From positions 1,054,001-1,118,000 of the forward strand of contig QNQO01000202.1 in NCBI GenBank assembly GCA_003290165.1: a DNA stretch of 64,000 nucleotides, written 5' to 3'. Within the stretch, counting starts at the first letter, position 1; each line of letters starts with the position of its first letter. Origin of the DNA: Berberis thunbergii. Its lineage: Eukaryota > Streptophyta > Magnoliopsida > Ranunculales > Berberidaceae. The position numbers and the translations under genes are program-made. The notes below the pieces were generated by a model that saw only the letters and a program-made list of their open reading frames with translations, had not been told where the DNA came from and searched no databases. This document shows positions 12,038 through 22,382 of this stretch, one piece after another.

Positions 12038-12420
12038 TTTTCTATATATCATTTATTTAATATTTGTTTCTTGTATTTTTAAATTTGAAAATTGCATTGA
12101 ATTAATAATTTTTTGAAACACTATTGTGTTGTGAATTTTTTTAACTTATAAATAATTTTTTAATGCTATAACCTAATGTTATTGTAGAAAAAGTCATTTC
12201 ATGGTCTTAACCCCAAATATTTACCACAATTTGTAACAAATTAAGAGGATAGCGATTATCACATGCAAGGTCTTCATTCTCTTCTCCTCTCTCTTCTCAC
12301 TTATGGCAAATTTTATTGAAATCAAATATACTCTAATATGTAGCATAAATAGGATTTAGAGCGTGCACGCAAACACACACACACATATCCATCTGAGCCG
12401 TGTCATGTCGGGTTGATCCT
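11839..12420. other. Spacer with long (TA)n tract
   Basis: Outside the CACTA terminus. It holds a poly-A run and an interrupted (TA)n microsatellite at about 11971-12034 and a short (AC)n at 12372-12384. No gene is seen. Confidence 0.7.
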
Positions 12421-12577
12421 CCTTGACATCTTTGATCAGAGTTAATAATACCTTTCACACAAGGTTTCTAATCATGCCAAAGCCATTTTATAAAGTTTGT
12501 ATATACTCTATTGTGCAAATTTGGCACAATGCTATTTTTTTTGTTCTATTTGTGTGGCAATTTATAAATGTGCAAAA

Positions 12578-12608
<31 letters not shown>

Positions 12609-14135
12609 GCTAAATTTTTATTAATTAAATAATAATTACAAAATAACAAACGAGTTAGTCCCGTGTCAATTCTTCAAACCCAAATGCAAACCCAACCCAC
12701 ATATTGATAGGTTGTGTCATGCCGGATTACTAATAGCCCCCCATGCATTTTAGGAGGGCTCATTAAACCCTTCTTGATATTGGGTATTTAGGAGGCCAAA
12801 GTGGATCCTCTTATATCCTCGTGTAGTTATTTCAAAATCTCTCTTTGCACATAGAGAGTAATCAACCAAAACTAACCCAATATTCATTCTATTTTATCTT
12901 TCCCCGTTTCCTTGCTCATTTTCTCTTCTTCCTTCAAGATCTTCTCTAGAATAGTTAAAATTTTATAGAAATTCTACAAAACGATAGCATATAATGATGA
13001 ATGGAATGTAGCTTCATTTTTAGATTTTTTTTTTCGGTTAGTTAGTTTATTAAATCTAAAGGCCGAGAGAAAATGATGAATGCACCATCTCACTACACCA
13101 AATTGACACTTTTGTAACAACTCCCAAAACAGTATCACTTTTGAGATGTTACAATCCACCAAACAATTTCAAGTCAAAACTAAATTTAGTCAAAAAAATG
13201 AAAAACAGTAACACAAAAAAAATGATACAATAAGTTGGATCACCATGAATAGTATCGCTTTTATAACCATACTCTTCATGGTGATACAATTATTGTATCA
13301 TTTTGTTTTGTATAAATGTGTAAAATTGTTAGGTGGATTGTTACATTTCAAAAGTGATATTGTTTTAGGGATTGTTACAAAAATGCTAATTTGGTGTAGT
13401 GTCTAGAATACTACAATTTAATTAAAAACATTACTAAACGTGATGGTTTGAAGATTAGATGAATGCAAGTGTGTTTTATGTTGAGGCTAAGAATAGAAAG
13501 CAGAGATAGAGGAAGGACATAAAGAAAGATGAAAAAAAGAAAAGGGAAAACGAAAGTAGAGAAAATATTAAGATTTTTTTGTTGATTTACTTTACTCAAA
13601 ATTAGAATCAATGGTCCTGAGTGCTTCTTCGAACATAGTAATAAAAGCCTGTACTTTTCAATGATTTTAATAAAAAAAATTTAACCCAAAGTTCCAATTT
13701 ATTATTTTTGTGTTCTTGTATATATATATATGCATGTGGCAACGTCGTGTCTATGCATGTTTGATGTGTTGCTTTGTATGGTATGAAATTTCTTTGTGAA
13801 TATAAGACATTAATAAAATTTCATTTGAAATTGTATTTTAAAATATTATTCCGTTTGCCAAGTCATATTTTTAGAAAGTCACTTAACTCAACCTTCCGAA
13901 TCTTGGGACGAAATTTCATTTAAGGTGTGTATAATTAATGTAACACCAGTAAATTTTCTAAGTCTAATTTATTTAATTTCAAAAAAAATTTGGATTAATT
14001 ATAATCAAGTTAAATTTATTTGAATTTAAATTTAAATTTTTAGAGCATTATTTTTGTGATTTTATAAGTTCCGTGTCCTCAAATTTATAGCGGGGCGGAT
14101 AGTCACCCATTGTTATTTTATGACATGCATAGTAT
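12421..14135. repeat. Tandem segmental duplication, unit A upstream part
   Basis: Colinear with 18290-19640. Shared landmarks include CCAAAGCCATTTTATAAAGT (12478 and 18326), an (AT)n tract (12581 and 18438), GATGGTTTGAAGA (13442 and 18990) and CACCCATTGTTATTTTATGA (14105 and 19598). Neither copy has an open frame of note. It is the distal upstream region of the two GATA-like loci. Differences are mainly insertions listed separately. Confidence 0.75.
13091..13401. mobile_element. 311-bp CACTA-type MITE
   Basis: Starts CACTACACCAAATTGACAC and ends in the inverted complement (ATTTGGTGTAGTG). Long inverted repeats (TTTTGTAACAACTCCCAAAA against TTTTAGGGATTGTTACAAAA; GATGTTACAATCCACC against GGTGGATTGTTACAT) make it an almost complete foldback. 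It is flanked by TCT on both sides (13088-13090, 13402-13404), the 3-bp duplication of CACTA elements. The paralogous site near 18957 reads CACCATCTACAATTTAATTA without the element. No coding. Confidence 0.92.
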
Positions 14136-14139
14136 AGGT

Positions 14140-15535
14140 CAAACCAACAGTCAAAACCAATACTGTCAAGCAGCTATACATACCAGTTCCCAAAAAAGAA
14201 CAATTTTCCATCCGCGAAGTAGGTACGAGTGGTGTAAAAAATGACAAAGGGGAGCGGAGATTACCGAGGACATTGGGGATAAGAGGCCAGTGGCCATTGT
14301 TCCGGCAACGGTGGTGTTGTCCAACAAATTTGAATCACTTATAGAGAATATTGATGAAGATGAGGGTGCTCAAGAAGATCAGCAGCTAATGGGCACGACA
14401 ATGGCTCATGACAGTGCCGCGGTTGTACCAGAATCTACAGAGGATTGCCTTTTGGAGGCAGGGTATACAGTTTCGAAGATTGAGAATGTTATTGGTACAC
14501 ACGCACAATCGTTGCTACAGGAAGATGCTGTTGACTCGGGGACACCAGCAATAGCCTTTCTAAGAATATCCTTGTGGCAGTGTCGCGCGACGAGGCCAGC
14601 GATGTGATGCATGCTGATTCAGGGAGGCCGAACGATGCAACCTTCACAGCGGGGGCGTTGAGCCGGTCTGATATTCAGCCAGAACCGGTCTCGCAGTAGC
14701 CAGTGTTCTACCCTTCAAGAGGGGCCGTGATTTCTCCTCAGCCAGCGATCTGCCTCAAGCCAGAGTCCATGGCCTCGCCCAAGCCAGCGCCCTGCACGGA
14801 CGTGGCCTGCGCCAATGCCGCGCCATGCACCACACCAGAAAACAGAGTCTCGCCTCAACCAGCGCCCGACACCAAGGCAATGGAAGTGGCCTCGCCCCAG
14901 CCTACGCCCTGCACCAAGACAGGGGTCGAGGTTTCGCCTCAGCCAGCGCCCTGCAACCCATTTATCGGTGCTACTAGCACATAGCTAGGGGATGCTATAC
15001 AGGGTCAGCAAGTGCAAGAATTCTCGGATGATGATTTGCAGTCTCTGCTCAGGTTAAAGAGACATTTTGACAAATATGCTATCAAAACTTCCCCGGATTA
15101 TAAAAGAGTCGGAGACAACTTGAATCAGGCTATATCCTTGTTCAGAGAAAATAGGTTACTTCGACCGCCGAAATTGGACCTCAGTACACTCGAAAGTTCT
15201 AGTGAGGATAGTGATGACGTCAACTCAGAATCTGAGCTTGATCCACAGGTAGCGAACAATGATTTGGCTTTAGGGGCTATGTCAGATGGAAAGATGAATA
15301 AGAGGCGCCACACCAAAGATATCAACATTTGTCCCCGAAAATCCAATAGAATTAGGACAAAAACCAAATGGTACAAAGACTGATTTTATCTAGGCTTGTA
15401 TTGGTGCATCCTATCTTTTGTGAGGCTTTGTTTCGGCTTTTTAGTTAACCCTATTGGGTCAGTCATGTAGCCTTCGGGCGTGGATTTTTATATGAATAAA
15501 ATGGGTCAACATCCCAATTTTGGAAAGAAAAAAAA
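14140..15535 (+). mobile_element. Non-LTR retroelement remnant (ORF1-like, with 3' tail)
   Basis: Absent from the paralogous unit at about 19640, so it is an insertion. It holds three broken frames: 14290-14607 (SNKFESLIENIDEDEG, resembling the NKFE/F-x-x-L segment of plant LINE ORF1 C-terminal regions), 14703-14984 with repeats of the type SPQPAPCTK, and 15012-15383 ending PRKSNRIRTKTKWYKD. A 3' untranslated tail follows (TGTAGCCTTCGGGCGTGGAT, then an A-run at 15527-15535). The tail is nearly the same as that of the SINE at 54230-54637. Most of ORF2 is missing. Identity as a LINE rests on tail, A-run and composition, not on a catalytic domain. Confidence 0.6.
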
Positions 15536-15680
15536 ATACACTAAAACAACTTATTCATTTATATAGTTGCCATTAAAAAGATTCATTAGTATCATCCATT
15601 ACAAAGAACAAAAACTTATTGCTCCTCAAAATTTAATAAATTAATGCATTCTTGACTGTAGTACTTTTATTATATATAAA

Positions 15681-15853
15681 GAGAAATTCTAAATGTCAAG
15701 GAAATGAGCGAGGAAACGAGCGAGGGAAGTGAGGTGGCGGGGGTGGGAGCCGTTCATCGCACTAGGGATGCGTGTGTTGACTTTTTGCGCGTGCATCCCA
15801 AGAGAGATGAGCGGCTCCCACCTCGCCCGTTTCCTCGCTGTGTAGAATCACTC
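15681..15853. mobile_element. Foldback MITE with 9-bp target duplication (MULE-like)
   Basis: 173 bp. Left end GAGAAATTCTAAATGTCAAG, right end the inverted form (CGCTGTGTAGAATCACTC). Inner arms GAGCGAGGAAACGAGCGAGG and complement. Flanked by ATATATAAA at 15672-15680 and 15854-15862. A 9-bp duplication is typical of Mutator-like elements. No coding. Confidence 0.85.
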
Positions 15854-16024
15854 ATATATAAATCCTGATCATGAGCTATGAGCTAAGAAAGGAAAAGTTT
15901 AACCCGCCATGTTGGTGTATTGTTTGAGTGTAAAGATCAAGTTTTGTAAAACTTTAGATGGAGATTGAAGCTATAATGGACTAGAGTTATAACTAGAAAT
16001 GGCATCTTGGAGTATTATTAGTAT

Positions 16025-16155
16025 CAGCGTTTCTAAACGTCGAAGAAACCAGTGCCTCTCAAAGTGCGTGTCATCAATGATCTCGAGGGAGATGGGTGAT
16101 TACACCCATCCCTCACCCCTCTCCCTGGCTGGTTTCCTCGACATTTAAAAAACCC
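16025..16155. mobile_element. Foldback MITE, same family, 9-bp target duplication
   Basis: 131 bp, CAGCGTTTCTAAACGTCGAA ... TCGACATTTAAAAAACCC, with GAAACCAG / CTGGTTTC arms. Flanked by TATTAGTAT at 16016-16024 and 16156-16164. The paralogous site at 19880 (ATTAGTATATACCAG) lacks it. Confidence 0.88.
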
Positions 16156-16181
16156 TATTAGTATATATCAGTTTAGAAATA

Positions 16182-16346
16182 GAGCTTTGCTAGGGTCGAG
16201 GGAGGGAAAGGGGTGAGAGATGGGTGGTAATCACCCATCCGCTTCGAGATGCACTCATCGGCCTTGAGATGCATGCATCAGCCTCAAGATGCGCGATGTC
16301 ACTCATCTCGAAGCATCGTTCCCTCCCTCAACCCCTAGAATTTTCG
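16182..16346. mobile_element. Foldback MITE, related family, 9-bp target duplication
   Basis: 165 bp, arms CTAGGGTCGAGGGAGGGAAA and CCCTCCCTCAACCCCTAGAA, centre with GAGATGCA repeats. Flanked by TTAGAAATA at 16173-16181 and 16347-16355. It lies 26 bp from the previous element, in the upstream region of the GATA-like locus. Confidence 0.87.
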
Positions 16347-16741
16347 TTAGAAATAAGTAGTTTCAGCTTGCAAAAGGTAAAATATTAAAATAATACTACA
16401 ACTGGCACATAAATAACAAGTGGCATTTTTAGTTTGTTTGAATGATGATGGTAAAATCACACTTATGGCGTGACTTCCAGTACTAGTTAGTTTCAACACC
16501 TCACTAATAATCATGTTTTGAACTCTATATTTAGATCGATTCATTTTTTGCTTTCTCTCGTACATCCATTGAAAGCTATCCTTCCTCCATTGTGTTTTCA
16601 TTATCAACGTACCCGTGAGTTTAAAATTTCTATATATAGTTTCTACAATTTATTGTGAAGTAATAATCATTGTTTTACAATGTGAATTCTTGATGTGTAG
16701 TTTCATGTTTATTTTTGCATGTCTTTAGGTATTCGGCGAAC

Positions 16742-17522
16742 ATGGCTAATCAAATTGATTGTACCTTAAGACTAGGCTTACCTGGTGACAATGGTGACAA
16801 CGGTGATAATTCCAAAGATAATAATGAAAAAAGGTAAGATTTTGAATTTCATCTAAAGGTGTATATGGTTTTTTTTAAAGGAAAATTGCAATGGAAAAAA
16901 GTTCTTCATCTTCATGTTGACGGCCATTCATTTTTGCAAATCTTTTTCTTACTAGCATAGGACTTGATTTATATTGAGTAATGCATCTAGTAACGTTTGT
17001 ATATATTATAATATTTTATTGAACTGATGAGTACCTATTTTTGATCTGAAGCCATTTTATGTCTTTCGACTTTGAAATTTCAAAATTCCTCCATCTCCTT
17101 TTGTGGTAATTTTTCTTTGGTTTGATTAGGCTGCCAAAAAAACTTCAAATAGAAAATGCATGTTATGTGGCGCAACTAAAAGTCCATGTTGGAGGACTGG
17201 CCCAAAAGGAATTGAGGTAATTCTCATTAATTTGGTTATGTAAATAGAATTCATTACTATTATTTTATTTGTGTTTTCCTCCTACCCTTTTTTTCCTGTC
17301 ATCATCTAAATATATTTCAATATTCATTAAGGAATTTACTATCCGACAACATTATAAATTGGATCCTACCACTTACCTAACTCAACTTTCTTATTACTAC
17401 GACTACAATTGCTCCTGGTAAATGAATAACATTTTATTCTCATTTATATATTTGTTTTGTTTTTATTTCAGATTTTATGCAATGGTTGTGGGCTTAAATA
17501 TAGAAGGCAAATGGACAAGTGA
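16742..17522 (+). pseudogene. Divergent GATA zinc-finger gene, copy 1, probably broken
   Basis: Three exons. Exon 1 16742-16833 (MANQIDCTLRLGLPGDNGDN...), exon 2 17130-17216 with the first half of a GATA finger (CMLCGATKSPCWRTGPKG), exon 3 from 17472 (ILCNGCGLKYRRQMDK) ending at TGA 17520-17522. The finger fits C-x2-C-x18-C-x2-C with the SPCWR-x-GP-x-G core of plant GATA factors. Exon 1 as read ends in phase 2 because of an extra base in its A-run, while exon 2 needs phase 0; the paralog at 20738 ends in phase 0 (AAAAAG before GT). The exon 3 stop replaces a Trp codon present in the copy at 57119. So it is likely dead or truncated. Upstream region 16330-16740 is shared with five other copies. 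Confidence 0.7.
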
Positions 17523-17559
17523 TGGAGCCACGAGAACCCAGGTTGCCAAGATCTATATA

Positions 17560-18290
17560 TTATTTGTCTAAATATTTGCACTTTTAGCATTGGCCTTGGT
17601 ACATGTAGTAATGTTCGGGTAGAGATTTGAAGGTTGAACTCTATGCTAATAAGTTTAGGATTGATAAAGCCTTATCTATGTTGTACCTTTCTATTTGATA
17701 ATAAAAACATTAAGGATGGTCTTTATTTGTGGCACAAGTTCTTGGTTCGAGTTTTAAAATTCTGTTTGATTTCGTCGAGAACCTTGTATAAGCTCTTATA
17801 ATATGCAAGGAGTCCACATAACTTCTTAGGTATATGTGGATGATATTGAATGAAGTCCAAGACTGTGATTTTTCTCTGGCGTAGACTACCTGAAATTTCT
17901 AAGATTGACTTTTAAAGAATATTTAATTAATTAACTGAGTTATCAATCACACGGTATGGAAAATATAAATTGGCCCACAATTTTATATGAAAACTTCTTA
18001 GTGCAAAAAAAAAAAAAAAAAAAAACCATGGATCGAGAGCAAAATCCACTAATGTGAAAAGGTAACAAGTCATTAAGGCGTTACCCACTTCTTAAATAGA
18101 TTTCAACGATCCCTCTTGTCGCCATGTCCATCTATCCAACATTTGCACCATCAAGAATTCTTCATTTACTTTAGGAATAGGGATGGCAATGGATTATATT
18201 GTGTCAACTTGTCAAACCTAAACCGCTACCCTTTTAGTAATCATGTTACAGATTTCAAACCTAACCCGACAAGGCTCTATGCTATGTCAC
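17560..18290. other. Spacer 3' of GATA copy 1
   Basis: AT-rich; 3' flank similar to 57180-57480 (downstream of the last GATA copy). Contains a poly-A run (18005-18025) and no recognised coding. Confidence 0.5.
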
Positions 18291-20737
18291 AATTACTACC
18301 TTCCACACAACGTTTCTAATATTTCCAAAGCCATTTTATAAAGTTTGTACATAATCTATGTGCAAATTTGGCACAATCCTATTTTTTTTCTATTTCTATG
18401 ACAATCTATAATCCTATCAAAGCCATATAATTATCAAAATATATATATATATATATATATATATGTGCTACAATGCTTATTAATTAAATAATAATTACGA
18501 AATAACAAACAAGCTGATCCTATGTCAATTCTTCAAACCCAACCCACATATTTGATTGATTGTGTCGTGTCGGATCACTAATTGCACCCCATTTTAGGTC
18601 GGCTCGTTAAACCTTTTTAGGATATTGGGTATTTTGAAAGCATTTAAAAGCCTCATTTAGGAGGCCACTATGGATCCTCTTATACTTATTTCAAAAGCTC
18701 TCTCTGCACATAGAGAGGAATCAACCAAAACAATCCTAATATCCATTCTACTTAATCTTTCCCTTTTTCGATGCTCATTTTCTTACTCTTCCTAGCTCTT
18801 CTATAGAACAATGAAAATTTTACAAAACGATAGCATATGATATCTAAATAAAAATATAAAAGAATGATGAATGGAATGCAGCTGCATTTTTTGTTTCTTC
18901 TTCCGGTTGGTTAGTTTATAAAATCTAAAGGCTAAGGAGAAAATGATGAATACACCATCTACAATTTAATTAAAAAATTACTAAATGTGATGGTTTGAAG
19001 AGAAGATGATGAATGCAATTGTGTTTTATGTAGAGGGGGTGAGAATAGGAAGAGAAGATAGAGAAAGAAAGATGAGGGAGAATATTAAGATTTTTTTTTG
19101 ATTTAGTTTACTCAAAATTAGAACCAACTGTCCTGAGTGCTTCTTTGGACATTTTAACACCCATATTTTTCAGTGATTTTAATAAAAAAAAATTGTACCT
19201 AAAGTTTTAATTTATTATTAACACAATATAGATATAAGCATGTTGTAAACACGTGTCTATACATGCTTGATGTGTTGCTTTGTATGATAATAAATTTCTC
19301 TGTGAATGTAAAACATGAATAAATTTTCATTTGAAATTTTATTTCGTTTGCCAAGTCATATTTTTTTGAAATTTACTTAACTCTCTTACCTTACGAATCT
19401 CGGGATGAGATTCAATTTAAAGTGTGTATAATGTACCACCTGTAAATTTCCTGAGCTTAATCTATTTAATTCCGGATTTTTTTTGGATTAATTACACTCA
19501 AGTTAAACTTATTGAATTTAAATTTCAATTTTTAGAGCATTATTTTCGTGATTTAATAGGGTAGACGCCCTCATAGTTACAGCAGGGGCAGATAACCACC
19601 CATTGTTATTTTATGACATGTATAGTGTAGGCAATAACAAATACACTAAAACAACTTACTCATTTGTAGAGTTGCAATTAAAAAGATTCATTAGTTTGAT
19701 CCATTGAAAATAATGAAAAATTATTGCTCCTCAAAGTTTAATAAATTAATGCATTCTTGAAAGGAAAAACCCGCCATGTTGGTGTATTGTTTGAGTGTAG
19801 AGATCAAGTTTTGTAAAACTCTAGATAGAAATTGAAGCTATAATGGACTAGAGTTATAACCAGAAATGGCATTTTGGAATTATATTAGTATATACCAGTT
19901 TAGAACTAACTCAGGGTTCATGACGGCTGACCAACATACTTTGACTGGCTTACCAACGCTATCAACGGCTGACCAACGACACCTAGGACTCACCACTATT
20001 CCTCTCGGAAGAAAAAAGAAGGCTGGCTCTGATACCAATTTCTACCCAGGACTACTCTAAAATCAGAGTAAAACAAGCTTACAAAGAGCACAGAAAACGA
20101 ATTACAGGAGAGAAAAACAGATAATACAAAACAAACATACAGATAAGATAATATACGACTGTAAATAAAATAAGATTTGCAAAAATCATTTCTTCGAATT
20201 ATTCAGGAGAACGATGTCGATACTAGGTTTCAGCTAGTATATCGAGATGTTCTTGCGAGAACAGTTCTTAAAAATAAACGGAATGTTGTAAACAAACTTA
20301 AATATATAACCAGAAATGGCATTTTGGAATTATATTAGTATATACCAGTTTAGAAGTAAGTAGTTTCAGTTTCAAAAGGTAAAATCTTAAAATAATACAA
20401 CAATTGGCACATAAATAACAAGTTTCATTTTTAGTCTGTTTGGATCATGATAGTAAAATCACACTTATGGTATGACTTCCAATACTAGTTAGTTTCAACA
20501 CCTCACTAATAATTATGTTTTGAACTCCAAATTTGCATCTGGTTTATTTTTTGCTTTCTCTCGTACATTGAAAGCTATCATTCCTCCATTGTGTTTTCAT
20601 TATCAACGTACCCGTGAGTTTAAAATTTCTATATATAGTTTCTACAATTTGTTGTGAAGTAATCTTTGTTTTACATTGTGAATTCTTGATGTGGAGTTTC
20701 TTGTTTATTTTTGCATGTCATTAAGTATTCGGCGAAC
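18290..20737. repeat. Tandem segmental duplication, unit B
   Basis: Second copy of the upstream part of unit A (12421-16740). It lacks the CACTA MITE, the LINE remnant and the three foldback elements of unit A, so those arrived after the duplication or were never in this copy. It has its own insertion at 19906-20304. Confidence 0.75.
19855..20355. other. 51-bp perfect direct repeats around a 399-bp insert with a primer-binding-site motif
   Basis: 19855-19905 and 20305-20355 are identical over 51 bp (starting TATAACCAGAAATGGCATTT). The 399 bp between them contain, on the minus strand, TTGGTATCAGAGCC at 20033-20020, the initiator-tRNA-Met primer site of Copia/Gypsy elements, so the insert is a piece of an LTR element (LTR end to the right of the site, untranslated leader to the left). 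A 51-bp duplication is far too long for integrase; a repair event seems likelier. Confidence 0.7.
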
Positions 20738-20826
20738 ATGGCAAATCAAATTGATTGTACCTTTAGACTAGGTTTACCTGTTGACATTGGCAACAACGGT
20801 GATAATTCCAAAGATAATAAAAAGGT
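20738..20826 (+). pseudogene. GATA-like copy 2, first exon only
   Basis: MANQIDCTFRLGLPVDIGNN..., ending AATAAAAAG before GTATTT in phase 0. No zinc-finger exons follow: the copy continues as intron-like and FWQIF-type sequence to about 21110 and is then lost. Same upstream region as copy 1. Confidence 0.65.
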
Positions 20827-20859
20827 ATTTTTATTAAGATTTTGAATTTCATCTTAAGG

Positions 20860-21254
20860 TGTATATGGTTTTAAAGGAAAATTGAAATGGAAAAAAAGAT
20901 TTTCATCTTGATGTTGACGGCCATTCATTTTGGCAAATATTTTCTTAGAGAGTGAACTAAGAAAATATATGAAACGATTTTTGCATAAAATCAAGAGGAT
21001 GGGGATCATTACAAAAAAGATATTCTTCTTTGTCTCTTCCTCTTTTCCTCCACTCCCTTCTTATTTTTGGTAAATTTTTGAAAAAAAAATTCCTTCACCC
21101 AAACAAACCCTTAGAAAAAAAAAATTATGTAAATTAAACAAACCCTTAGATTTAATTTTCATGATTTGTAGATTCTTATAAACATTTTGATTTTGATATA
21201 GTAAACTAAGAACAAATAAATTTAATTAAATAAATAAGAACAAATAAATAAATA
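20860..21254. other. 3' remnant of GATA copy 2 and AAAT-rich spacer
   Basis: Matches at low identity the segment that in other copies encodes EVEDDSFWQIFS (here GGCCATTCATTTTGGCAAAT). It then has an imperfect duplication of AATAAATTTAATTAAATAAA around 21218-21275. No gene. Confidence 0.45.
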
Positions 21255-22246
21255 AATTTAATTAAATAAATAAGAACAAATAAATTACAAGGCTTTTTAT
21301 AGTAAACTATAAGTTATAATTAGAAAGGGCATATTGGAGTATTGTTAGTATATGTCAGTTAAGATAGATGTTTAACCTTGCAGAAGGTAAATAATTAGTG
21401 TAATACTGCAAGACAATGAGTGTTGCTTCTAGTTTGTTTAGATCATGATTGTAAACTCACACTTTTGGTGTGACTTCCACTACTAGTTAGTTTCAACACC
21501 TTACTAATAATCATGTTTCGAACACAAAGTTTGATCTAGTTTAGTTTTTACTTTTTTCTCATATATTGAAAGCTATCTTTCCTCCTTTTATGTTTCGAAA
21601 CACTCTAAACACATTTGTAAGTTCAAAATTTCTACATATAGTTTCTAAGATATACATATATTGTAATACCCGCCTAATTAAATAAATATAAATTTTTTTT
21701 ATAAACCCTAACGTTGATGGGTTGTTACCCAATTGTATTTGGGCTTGGTTGTGGACTTTTTATTAAACTAATAAGTAGGGTTTTTATTTTGTGAAAGAGG
21801 GGGTGTATTCGAAAGTTCGGTGGGGGCAAATAGCCACCCACTAAACCCTATTCCTTCCATTTTCTTTTCTCCTTCCTTCTCCTTTTTCCCTTTCTTCACA
21901 AATTCTTCCTCCTTCCTCCTCACGATCTCTGCTTCGACTGTGTGCATGACGAGAGAGAGGTCTGGCGAGGTGATGAAGATGAAGGAAGGGCTATGCCTGA
22001 TTGGCAGAGAGATGCGATAGAGAGAGGCGGCGATGGTTGTGGTGGTGGAGGAGAGGCCTCCGCCGCCGTGCTCGCTGTTTCCTCATCTGATGGTTTGAGT
22101 CCCTTCCTTAGAAATCAAATGAAGAGCCATTGATTCAGAAACTTGAGAAGGAACTGTTGGTTGCAAATCTGTGTTTTGGATTGTAGAGTGGAGACCTTGT
22201 AAATGGTGGTTGGAAGGGCATTTAACAGAGTAATGGATAAATCAGA

Positions 22247-22382
22247 GTGGACTGCTATGGTGGCCTCAATCAGATGGGACATGATTTGTGTGATGGTGTT
22301 GGTGTTGCTCGTTTGCTGAATGCGACTTTGGTTCTACCGAAGTTTGAAGTTGCTGTTTGTTGGAACGAATCCAGTGGTTTGA
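22247..22382 (+). pseudogene. O-fucosyltransferase-like gene fragment
   Basis: Reads VDCYGGLNQMGHDLCDGVGV then ARLLNATLVLPKFEVAVCWN and ESSGL. Plant GDP-fucose protein O-fucosyltransferase family proteins have the N-terminal GGLNQxRxxICDxVxVARxLNATLVxPxxxxxxxWxDSSxF segment. The Arg after NQM is Gly here. Homology ends at SSG, before the usual F-DIFD. Upstream 21820-22200 looks like a leader (CT-rich, then GA-rich), but its frames do not join. It sits inside the TG...CA insertion, 585 bp from its left end. Confidence 0.7.

Noticed and set aside
20020..20033. Complete LTR retrotransposon at the primer-site motif
   Set aside because: Only 399 bp are present and no coding or second LTR is seen.
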